A stretch of DNA of 6,353 bases, taken from Tannerellaceae bacterium (lineage in GTDB: Bacteria > Bacteroidota > Bacteroidia > Bacteroidales > Tannerellaceae). The stretch is taken from NCBI GenBank assembly GCA_031267775.1, contig JAIRYL010000153.1, positions 1 to 6,353 on the forward strand. Direction: 5' to 3'. The number at the start of each line of letters is the position of its first letter. The stretch's first letter is position 1. The position numbers and the translations under genes are program-made. Below are positions 1-6,353 of the stretch, one piece after another. The notes beneath the pieces were generated by a model that had not been told where the DNA came from, did not search any database, and saw only the letters and a program-made list of their open reading frames with translations.

Positions 1-1
1 A

Positions 2-1402
2 CTTATCAGACTTGAGGCGGAACGGGAAAAAGCAATAACCGACCTCACTAATACCTATAACAAAGAGAGAAAGGAATTTGCGTTAAATCTGAAAATAGAT
101 TCCATTAATGCCCAACTTGAAACGGTGATTGTTGGCAGCGAAAGAGAATATCAGCTGAAAAAAGAACTCGTTGAAACACAGAATGAATTAGAGAAAACAG
201 GTATAGAATACACAGAGCAGAACACGAAAGACCGCGAGGCGTTGATTGCAGCGGCAAATGCCCGTGAACTCGCGGCAAAGGAAAAACTTGAAAAGGATAA
301 AGCCGCCGCCGAAATACGGCATAATGCGCAACAATCCGTAAACGCCAACGAAAAGCAGGCAGCCCAAAATGATTTGAAAATGGCAACCAACGGAGAAAGC
401 CATAAGGATAATTGGAAGCTCAAAAAAGAGAACGACCAGCTCGAATTAGACAGTATAGCTCTGCAATTGGAGGCGAATCAAAATCTTTGGGACAAACAAC
501 TTATTTCCGAAGAGGAATATTTGAATACACGTCACTCTCTCGAAATGGAAGCGATGCAAAAAAGAGTTGATATGGCGCGAAAGGAGGAGGATCAAAAAAG
601 GGAACTCATTCAGGCAACGCTGGGGACTATACAGGAGGCTATCAGTTTCAGCGCGGGAATGTTCAAAGACGTAAGCGACCAAAGGCTTAATGTTTTACAG
701 TCCGACATGGAACGGGAAAAAGAGGAGTACGAGGGTAACAAAATGGCGCAGGAAGCCGTTGAACGGAAATATAATGCGCGGATGCGTCAAGAAAAACGTA
801 AACAGGCGGTTATAGATAAGCAGGTTGCAGTTTTTGACGCTATAATAAAAGCGTATCAGGCTTATAATGCCGCCCTGACTATCCCCGTTGCCGGACCCGC
901 TCTTGCCGCTATAAACCTCGCTCTTGGGTTGGCGCAGGCGATGTATATTCAGGCAAAGCCGATTCCGGAGTTTTGGCGAGGCTCTCAAAACACACCGCAA
1001 GGACTTGCCAAAGTGTTTGAACGCGGGGGCGAGCTTATAGAATATAAAGGACAACGCTATTACGGGGATAAACCGGCAATAGTGGATTTGCCTCGGGGGG
1101 CAAAGGTGTATCCGAACTGGCACGAAAAAACAAAAGAGTTTGAAAGACTGTCGCAAGTAACGGATTTGAAAAATTTCTATCTGAATAACGCTGCCGAAAT
1201 TACGGGTAAGCGGGAGATAATCAGCTTGGAATCCCGCAAACTTGACGAGGGAGCTATCTCGGCTGCAGTGTCAAAAGCAATTCGGGGTATTCCGGTGTTC
1301 CAGACGATTTTCGACGAGAGAGGTGTAACAACGTATATTGGGCGGGTTGCGTCCTGTCGGGAATTGCAACACGAACGAATAAGAACGGGAGGCAATGGCT
1401 GA
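2..1402 (+). CDS. phage tail tape-measure protein, C-terminal part (5' end cut by window)
   Basis: The frame is open from the first full codon at position 2, so the gene begins upstream; a GTG at 125 is internal. About 466 residues are visible. Residues 1 to about 270 (counted from position 2) are very rich in Glu, Lys, Gln and Ala with heptad-like spacing, which indicates a long coiled coil. A hydrophobic segment at about 279-316 contains AALTIPVAGPALAAINLALG, typical of tape-measure proteins near their C-terminus. It is followed by a RGGELIEY motif and by DLPRGAKVYPN, the pattern that closes many tape measures. The tail ends in a short FDERGVTTYIGR segment. In the family, this protein spans the tail tube, sets tail length and is ejected during DNA entry. 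It ends in TGA and overlaps the next start by 8 nt, suggesting translational coupling. The role is inferred from architecture; the exact family is not identified. Confidence 0.8.
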   Translation, partial: LIRLEAEREKAITDLTNTYNKERKEFALNLKIDSINAQLETVIVGSEREYQLKKELVETQNELEKTGIEYTEQNTKDREALIAAANARELAAKEKLEKDKAAAEIRHNAQQSVNANEKQAAQNDLKMATNGESHKDNWKLKKENDQLELDSIALQLEANQNLWDKQLISEEEYLNTRHSLEMEAMQKRVDMARKEEDQKRELIQATLGTIQEAISFSAGMFKDVSDQRLNVLQSDMEREKEEYEGNKMAQEAVERKYNARMRQEKRKQAVIDKQVAVFDAIIKAYQAYNAALTIPVAGPALAAINLALGLAQAMYIQAKPIPEFWRGSQNTPQGLAKVFERGGELIEYKGQRYYGDKPAIVDLPRGAKVYPNWHEKTKEFERLSQVTDLKNFYLNNAAEITGKREIISLESRKLDEGAISAAVSKAIRGIPVFQTIFDERGVTTYIGRVASCRELQHERIRTGGNG

Positions 1403-2483
1403 ATATAATTTATACGACGCTCCGACGACCTTTATTCTCCGGTTTATTCGGGAAGAGAAGGAAACGCATATAAACGAACCTGTAGGCGTTGACGGCATGG
1501 TTATTGCCCTGACAAGGGATAAGGATTATTTCGGTTTTTCTACGGAGTTCATAAAGTCGGGGACTACTCTCGGTTTTGATGTGGAAGCCGGACGAGATGA
1601 AATAAAACACGAATGGGAAATGTGCGGGGCCGATGCGGAGGTAGAATTTAGAATGGAACAAAACGGGATTGTACTGTTTAAGGGACTTCTGAAATTTGCT
1701 ACTTACAGCGACGACGGCGCAACGATAAACATTGAAATCGAACGCACTAACTTTGAAGAACTTTTCCGTACACGGTTTGATACTCCGGTGGATTTGCAAT
1801 CCGTGCAATCCATTGACGGCGTCACGCTTAGCGGGGTAAGTTCAAAAAACATAACTCTGCACTCCAAACGTATAGCGAAAAGCGCGATATGTGATTTGGA
1901 GGGGGTAACGGATATTGAGAAGCAGGCAGAATTTGCGGATATTGCCTATAAGGAATACACACAGCAACTGCTCACCTATAATAACCGATACGATGAATTT
2001 AATGAGGGCGTTATGAAGTCTTCGAGTTGGATTTTGGATGGGAACAGTATAAATTATCATTATAATAATTTTGATTATCAGTTTAAAACAGACGAGGCCG
2101 GAATATACAATATCAGATTGAAATGCCGTTTAGATTTATTGGTTTCAGACGCAAGTAGAAACAGCAGTATAGGTTCTGTGCGAATTACGCTGCGTATGTT
2201 TGCCGATATTCCGGACAATTTGGGTATGCAGGTCGGGAACAGGCAAATTCTTGCGCAGGTTGAAATCTTTAGCGGATATGCCCCTGATTTAACTTTGGAA
2301 TTGAAAGATTTACAAGCGGATTATACCGTTGAAGCGTCTTTAGTAAAAGAACAAAGAGTTTATGCCTTTATTGAAATCGCCTTCCCCAATTCGGATTCGA
2401 TGTTCAGGGCGGTAGCAACCACCCTGAAAAGCTCGCTTTTTAGCGTAACGGCATTAACCGAAGCTCCGGCTTCCTCCTGTTAG
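1395..2483 (+). CDS. tail-tip/baseplate-like structural protein, N-terminal half, ending at an in-frame amber
   Basis: This 362-residue frame starts at ATG 1395, inside the end of the tape-measure gene. A GGGAGG lies only 2 nt before the ATG, too close for an ideal Shine-Dalgarno site, so coupling is more likely to drive initiation. The N-terminal 140 residues look beta-rich, with YFGFSTEF (45-52), a G/D-A-E-V-E-F strand (78-85) and FKGLLKFATYSDD (95-107). This resembles the first domain of large Bacteroidota phage structural proteins encoded just after the tape measure. Residues 210-345 form a second beta-rich region, without signal peptide or membrane segment. The frame stops at TAG 2481-2483 after TEAPASSC, mid-way through what looks like a continuous conserved stretch, and stays open on the far side. 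I read it as the front half of an approximately 830-residue protein. The tail-tip role rests on gene order and remembered family resemblance; an independent short protein is possible but less likely. Confidence 0.72.
   Translation: MAEYNLYDAPTTFILRFIREEKETHINEPVGVDGMVIALTRDKDYFGFSTEFIKSGTTLGFDVEAGRDEIKHEWEMCGADAEVEFRMEQNGIVLFKGLLKFATYSDDGATINIEIERTNFEELFRTRFDTPVDLQSVQSIDGVTLSGVSSKNITLHSKRIAKSAICDLEGVTDIEKQAEFADIAYKEYTQQLLTYNNRYDEFNEGVMKSSSWILDGNSINYHYNNFDYQFKTDEAGIYNIRLKCRLDLLVSDASRNSSIGSVRITLRMFADIPDNLGMQVGNRQILAQVEIFSGYAPDLTLELKDLQADYTVEASLVKEQRVYAFIEIAFPNSDSMFRAVATTLKSSLFSVTALTEAPASSC
2481..2483 (+). other. in-frame amber codon interrupting an otherwise continuous 831-codon frame
   Basis: TAG at 2481-2483 is codon 363 of a frame otherwise open from ATG 1395 to TAA 3885-3887. 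The codon before is TGT and the next codons are GTT CTT GAT TTG. No ATG, GTG or strongly placed start lies within the next few codons apart from TTG 2493; the first in-frame ATG is at 2664. One base change would turn the TAG into Lys, Glu, Gln, Trp, Leu, Ser or Tyr. Whether it is a mutation, a read-through site, a recoded codon or a base-call error cannot be decided from this window. Confidence 0.85.
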
Positions 2484-2492
2484 GTTCTTGAT

Positions 2493-3887
2493 TTGGTAGA
2501 AGCCTTTGAACAGAATTTGCGTATCACAACGAACACCGGAGGACGGGTGTTAAAATCGGATTTTCTTGATTCCATACGCGGTAAATATACGGTTTCAAAC
2601 GGTCTTAGAGTTAGACAGTTTGCAGAGGATTTTAAGCAAATCACGGGTACGCTAAAAGATTTCATGGAAACGCTTAACGCTATCTGGGCGCTGGGCTATT
2701 CGTTTATCGAAGAAAAAGGCGTTTCGATGCTGCGGGTCGAACCGGTTATGTGGTTTTTCAATCCCGAATATTGCGTATATGAATGTGAAGAAGTATTCGA
2801 TTATACTGAAACAACCGCAAAAGATTTATTGCTGAATGAGTTTGAAACGGGATACGAAAAATACGCGGATAACGACCTGCATACGCTTTTGGAATTTAAT
2901 ACTTATCGGCAATATCTTTTACCTTTTAAACATTTCAAAGGTAAGGTTACAAAAAAAGCCAAGTTTATAACTTCGGGCTATATGATAGAGATTTTAAGAC
3001 GTATCCAGTTTGCCGATAAGCCAAAAGATTCTGACAGCAACGATGACAGTATTTTTCTGTTTACGATGTCGGACGTCAATCCTTTGGAGTGCGAACGCGG
3101 CGAGGCGTTTAGCTTTGTTTTCGGTGAAGACGACATTAGCAGTATTTATAACGCCCGCATATCACCGGCACGGATGGTTCTTAGCTGGATGCCTTTCCTG
3201 TCGTCGGTATGCTATCACAAATCGGTGGAGGAACAGGTAAAATGTCAATTCTACAAACAGAACGGCGAATTTGCAACACAGTTGAAAACTGAATCTTTCC
3301 TGATTGTGGAGAATCAGAATTTTACTGTTTCGAGAAACAAGAAATTCATTCCGGCGATAGCGGAGTTCAAAACTCCGATGTTCGCAAAAGACTATTTACG
3401 TATAAGGGACAGTTTGCTTTCGCGGCTCGGCGACGAGGAGAATAACGGGTATATTCAATTTTTCGACCGCACGGGGACGGTTAAGACGGGCTGGGTTATG
3501 GAAATGGAATACGACGCATACAGGGAGCTTGCAAGTTTGACATTGCTGCTTCGTAATGCCGATAACGTCGAACAGCCGACTTATGACGACGAGAATACTC
3601 CACAGCCCGATGCAGAGTATGTGTGGAAACTCGATTTTTCGGAACTGGAAGAAGTGAAACAGTTGAATAAGGCGGATTACGGCGAGGAGTTTACGGTATC
3701 TGGATGGTCGCCTAATGACCCCTCCGAATTACCGCAGCCAACTCCGCCGCCTTCTTTTTCGGATTATAAAAATGGGATAACAAAAGGTAACGCTCTTTAC
3801 ACTGTTACGTTTACGGGAGTAAGCACAGGCAAGGTGGCGCTTAATACAATAAACGTGTGGTGGAAAGCAAGCAGAGTTAATAACTAA
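2493..3887 (+). CDS. tail-tip/baseplate-like structural protein, C-terminal half, downstream of the amber
   Basis: This half is in the same frame as 1395-2483, with only the TAG and three codons between the two. The start given is TTG 2493, the first possible start after the amber. It is weak (an AGG at 2482-2484 lies 8 nt upstream), and the next in-frame ATG (2664) would discard 57 residues that look conserved. Translation by read-through is therefore the simpler reading. Visible segments, numbered from 2493, are NGLRVRQF (about 37-44), LKDFMETLNAIWALGYSFIE (from about 55), SGYMIEILRRIQF (about 160-172) and a Pro-rich linker SELPQPTPPPSFSDY (411-425). The linker separates a C-terminal domain of about 40 residues ending in WWKASRVNN. 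The NGL-R, ...LNAI--LG... and ...EI-RR... spacing matches my memory of the second half of 800-residue structural proteins in Bacteroidota prophages. No catalytic motif is visible. The frame ends with tandem TAA TAA (3885-3890). Confidence 0.7.
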   Translation: MVEAFEQNLRITTNTGGRVLKSDFLDSIRGKYTVSNGLRVRQFAEDFKQITGTLKDFMETLNAIWALGYSFIEEKGVSMLRVEPVMWFFNPEYCVYECEEVFDYTETTAKDLLLNEFETGYEKYADNDLHTLLEFNTYRQYLLPFKHFKGKVTKKAKFITSGYMIEILRRIQFADKPKDSDSNDDSIFLFTMSDVNPLECERGEAFSFVFGEDDISSIYNARISPARMVLSWMPFLSSVCYHKSVEEQVKCQFYKQNGEFATQLKTESFLIVENQNFTVSRNKKFIPAIAEFKTPMFAKDYLRIRDSLLSRLGDEENNGYIQFFDRTGTVKTGWVMEMEYDAYRELASLTLLLRNADNVEQPTYDDENTPQPDAEYVWKLDFSELEEVKQLNKADYGEEFTVSGWSPNDPSELPQPTPPPSFSDYKNGITKGNALYTVTFTGVSTGKVALNTINVWWKASRVNN

Positions 3888-3894
3888 TAACTAA
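3881..3894 (+). repeat. tandem heptamer TAACTAA x2 at the gene 3' end
   Basis: TAACTAA occurs twice back to back, at 3881-3887 and 3888-3894. The first copy holds the last codon and stop of the preceding gene, and the second copy supplies an extra TAA in frame. Related CTAAAAA/CTAAAAG heptamers follow to 3904. The low-complexity character is like intergenic sequence often seen in Bacteroidota genomes and may have grown by slippage. Confidence 0.6.
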
Positions 3895-3961
3895 AAACTA
3901 AAAGTTAGGGCGACGCCAAACTGTCAGACGGTTACCTGTAACTATTAACTTTTAGTTTTTA
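3892..3961. repeat. 16-bp perfect inverted repeat with 38-nt loop; possible terminator or small palindromic element
   Basis: The left arm at 3892-3907 (TAAAAACTAAAAGTTA) is the exact reverse complement of the right arm at 3946-3961 (TAACTTTTAGTTTTTA). The 38-nt loop is more GC-rich and holds two smaller, mutually exclusive hairpins: 3919-3933 (AACTGTC/GACGGTT with one G-T pair) and 3931-3942 (GTTA/TAAC). The right arm and what follows are T-rich up to 3972, and TTAACTTTTA is directly repeated at 3945-3954 and 3959-3968. The structure fills nearly the whole gap between two tail genes. It could be a weak intrinsic terminator, an mRNA-processing or stability hairpin, or a miniature palindromic repeat. 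The arms are almost all A-T pairs, so a strong terminator is doubtful. Confidence 0.6.
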
Positions 3962-3978
3962 ACTTTTATTTTAAAAAG

Positions 3979-6353
3979 ATGGATACATTTAACAGACATA
4001 ATTTTATCAGATGGAGCGAGCCGGCAAGCCGGATAACGGATATTTATGCTCCGCAAGGCTGCGAAGCGCACAGGGCTTTTACTTTCTTTTTTCCGAATGA
4101 GTATTATGCTTTCCTGATTAATGTTGAGCTTCCTCTTGCTACGGGATATGCAATCGATCTGATAGACGCCGATACGTTGACATTGATACAGCGGGACATT
4201 ACAACTCCCATTCCTCTGCTGCAGAAGGCGGGAAAATGCTTTTTGTTCGTGTCATTCCTCAATACCGTGAACCGGATAGGGCCTTGCCGGTTTGTTCTTC
4301 GCGACAAGTCCGGAGAACTTGCGGTCTCAAATCCTGTTTGGTTTGAGAACGATGCAAAGGTAAAAGATTATGTAAACAAGATTGTGTATACGGATGTCCG
4401 TCCTGTTGAGGATTTTGATTATGCGGCAAATCAGTTTTTTACGGAGTTGCATTTGATGATAAGCCGTCAGACGATGAACTACGAAAGCGAATTGAAGCAA
4501 TACCGGAATATCTCCGACAGGCAACGCCGTAATGTGAATTTCGATATTGACAAGACATATTTACTTGACAGTTATTTTTTTAACGACGGAGACAGCGACG
4601 CTACGGCTTTTATTTTCAAACATAAGTATATACTCATAAACGGTGTTCGGGTGATTGTGAAAGACGGATACGCTTTGCAGGAACATAAGGCAAGCTACAT
4701 AACGAAAGGAAGCGTAACGGTTTATGAAATGCCGAACAGTGGCACGGGAAAATTGCCGCCAAGCCTGTCGTTTCGATGGGTTGCGGGGAAAGAGATGTGC
4801 GAGGATTACGAATTGCCGACAGTCTTTGAGACAATTGAGTTTGCGGATTATATCTGTCAATCGACCCCAAGCGAGCCTTTTCCTGGCATTGCTTTTGCCA
4901 AAGCGCTGATGTACCGGCGATATGTTAACGAAGTGCTAAAAGAAGAAATAACAAAATCACTTTTGACAGATGTAGAGCCGTCTCTCACGGAATCGGAATA
5001 CAAAGCGCTTTCGGAATCGAATATTGAGGCACGCACCGAAGCGGCTGTGAAGCAGTTTACGTTTAAAACCGAGCCGGAATACTTGTCTGAGGCTATTATC
5101 GAAAGCGCAGCCTGCCTGTCGCTTAAATGGAGCAATTTCGTCTGCTGTTTTGTCGATAAAACAATAGAATTTGAAAATGTAGCGGTAGACGGAGGCGGCA
5201 ATTTTGCGGCCAAGCATTTTTCGAGGGTTATAGATTTTCTCTTTGTGTTTGGAAATAATGGTATCTGGTATGTGGATTACGCCGCCGCGAAAATAAAGCC
5301 CACCAACAAGGTCACGGGCGCGTTTACGTGGGCTGTAACAGCCTTTGACAGAATATTTTTTGGTGGCGAGGCCAATACGGGACTGTGGTATTCGCTGCTG
5401 TCCAACCCCTTCGTAATTATGCAGTCAAATATCACAGCAGGTACGTTTGCAGGCGTCGGCGGGGCCGGAGGGGGCTATTACGGAGAAGGGTTTCGTTCGC
5501 CGATTTTCTTTTCCAACCTTGGCGGATATTATTTCGACGACGTTACTGGTCTTGTCAGGCCGCATCCGCTTGTGGGTGCAATGAATTTTAAAGCTGGCGT
5601 TGCCGGATATTTTTACGGAGGTGCGGGACTGTGGTTTCGGAATGTTAAGCAGATTCATTCGTATTCAGTCGCCGGACATGCTATCAGCGAGAAGGGCGGA
5701 TATATTTTTTTCTTTAGCGGTCGCAACCTTTGTCTTTATGTGGAGGTGGGCAGCATAACATACAATCCAAGTACTTACCCTACCGGCGGCTATATATACA
5801 AGTCAGGCCGTCGTGGCGCCTTAGATAGGGCATACCGTTTACGTTTGGCTACTGCTGACGGATTGTTCGGGTTTGCAGAAAACGCCATGCTTGACACTTC
5901 GCGCGGCTATATTTGGGTGGAAACCGGTAAAGACGGGTATATGTATTTATGCGGCGACAATGGAAGCATTTACATGTGGGATGACTATAACGGGCAAATG
6001 GTTGATACCGGCAAGGCGGGCAGCTGGTCGGAGAGTTGTGTAGGCGGCGACCAGAAAATGTATTTTGCGGACGGTAACAGCGTCGTGCGTCTGCTTACTA
6101 ATGTGGGGGGAAATACGGGATATGCCGTAGCGACGGAATTAAACCGTTATCGAACCAAAGGCGGGAAGGAGGATATAGTTGAAACATTCAGTATGCTCGA
6201 TTCCGTTCAACCCGAAATCAATCTTCCCGAGTTGAAACGTCTGCCACAGGCAAATATTAATCAGCGAGCGACGGAATTACTTCGGAACCTTGATGCTGTG
6301 GCCGAAAATATTCCCTGCGAGGAGGAACCGGCAATGTGCGAAATAGGGGAATC
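3979..6353 (+). CDS. large tail protein with predicted C-terminal beta-propeller (3' end cut by window)
   Basis: ATG 3979 opens a frame that runs without a stop to the window end, 791 full codons. An in-frame TAA at 3946-3948 and the absence of another ATG fix the start. Upstream is TTTTAAAAAG with no Shine-Dalgarno site, as is common in Bacteroidota. Residues 1-230 form a beta-rich domain including CRFVLRDKSGELAVSNPVWF (103-122) and a later ISDRQRRNVNFDIDKTYLLD stretch. This resembles an N-terminal region of distal tail proteins I recall from Bacteroidota prophages. Residues about 300-385 are charged and probably helical. From about 410 to 715 the chain repeats aromatic strands at 30-50-residue spacing: GIWYVD (428), GLWYS (468), GGYYFDD (515), GLWFRN (550), LCLYVE (584), GSIYMWDD (662) and KMYFADG (693). 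A Gly-rich loop lies at 492-504. This pattern suggests a beta-propeller. The remaining tail is helical with two Cys. Position after the tail-tip gene fits a host-contact protein; receptor binding is inference, and no enzyme motif was seen. Confidence 0.75.
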   Translation, partial: MDTFNRHNFIRWSEPASRITDIYAPQGCEAHRAFTFFFPNEYYAFLINVELPLATGYAIDLIDADTLTLIQRDITTPIPLLQKAGKCFLFVSFLNTVNRIGPCRFVLRDKSGELAVSNPVWFENDAKVKDYVNKIVYTDVRPVEDFDYAANQFFTELHLMISRQTMNYESELKQYRNISDRQRRNVNFDIDKTYLLDSYFFNDGDSDATAFIFKHKYILINGVRVIVKDGYALQEHKASYITKGSVTVYEMPNSGTGKLPPSLSFRWVAGKEMCEDYELPTVFETIEFADYICQSTPSEPFPGIAFAKALMYRRYVNEVLKEEITKSLLTDVEPSLTESEYKALSESNIEARTEAAVKQFTFKTEPEYLSEAIIESAACLSLKWSNFVCCFVDKTIEFENVAVDGGGNFAAKHFSRVIDFLFVFGNNGIWYVDYAAAKIKPTNKVTGAFTWAVTAFDRIFFGGEANTGLWYSLLSNPFVIMQSNITAGTFAGVGGAGGGYYGEGFRSPIFFSNLGGYYFDDVTGLVRPHPLVGAMNFKAGVAGYFYGGAGLWFRNVKQIHSYSVAGHAISEKGGYIFFFSGRNLCLYVEVGSITYNPSTYPTGGYIYKSGRRGALDRAYRLRLATADGLFGFAENAMLDTSRGYIWVETGKDGYMYLCGDNGSIYMWDDYNGQMVDTGKAGSWSESCVGGDQKMYFADGNSVVRLLTNVGGNTGYAVATELNRYRTKGGKEDIVETFSMLDSVQPEINLPELKRLPQANINQRATELLRNLDAVAENIPCEEEPAMCEIGE

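Noticed and set aside
125..127. GTG as the start of the first gene
   Set aside because: The frame stays open to position 2 with the same coiled-coil character, so the GTG is an internal valine codon.
695..1156. Minus-strand frame of 153 codons opposite the tape-measure gene
   Set aside because: It lies wholly under a well-supported plus-strand coding frame. Its composition (many Phe, Leu, His, Arg) is what the complement of Glu/Lys-rich coding sequence gives, and it shows no recognisable domain.
1410..1808. Minus-strand frame of 132 codons opposite the tail-tip gene
   Set aside because: It is fully inside a longer plus-strand gene, with no domain or independent start context.
2481..2483. 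TAG read as pyrrolysine
   Set aside because: Pyrrolysine use is not expected in Bacteroidota phages. No supporting gene is visible, and a tail structural protein gives no reason for it.
2470..2500. Programmed frameshift between the two halves
   Set aside because: Both halves are in the same frame, so no shift is needed and no slippery heptamer is required.
4857..5213. Minus-strand Ser-rich frame of 118 codons
   Set aside because: It is antisense to the open frame starting at 3979, which is longer and has coherent protein features.
5455..6353. Variable region of a diversity-generating retroelement in the last gene
   Set aside because: No template-like repeat or reverse transcriptase is in the window, and the 3' end of the gene, where such a region would lie, is not included.

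Overview
The window is a stretch of plus-strand tail genes from a phage or prophage, most likely infecting a member of the Bacteroidota. The host group is inferred from protein style: the tape-measure C-terminus and the following large structural proteins resemble families I know from Bacteroidetes prophages. A/T-rich translation starts and low-complexity AACTAAAA-type intergenic sequence fit as well. No gene here could be assigned a standard symbol, and no database search was possible.

Layout. From the left edge to 1402 is the C-terminal part of a tail tape-measure protein: a long charged coiled coil, one hydrophobic segment, and a 'GGELI...LPRGAKVYP' tail. It overlaps by 8 nt the start of a second gene at 1395. 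That gene reads to an amber codon at 2481-2483, and the same frame then stays open to 3887. The two halves (362 and 464 codons) look like one tail-tip or baseplate protein of about 830 residues broken by a single TAG. After a 91-nt spacer holding a 16-bp inverted repeat, a fourth frame starts at 3979 and runs off the right edge (at least 791 codons). Its N-terminal part looks like a tail structural domain. Its C-terminal half is rich in Gly, Tyr, Trp and Phe in a repeating pattern that suggests a beta-propeller, a plausible receptor-binding or tail-spike module.

How they work together. The order (tape measure, tail-tip protein, large distal protein) matches the usual siphophage order, in which tail length is set first, then the tip is built, then the host-contact protein is added. 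All genes point the same way and are tightly packed up to 3887, consistent with one late operon. The 3888-3978 spacer is the only real gap.

The main point of interest is the amber codon inside the tail-tip gene. It may be a nonsense mutation in a decaying prophage, a sequencing error, or a stop that is read through or recoded, as TAG is in some gut phages of Bacteroidota. The other frames contain no in-frame TAG, which weighs against wholesale recoding. No RNA genes, CRISPR arrays or insertion sequences were seen.
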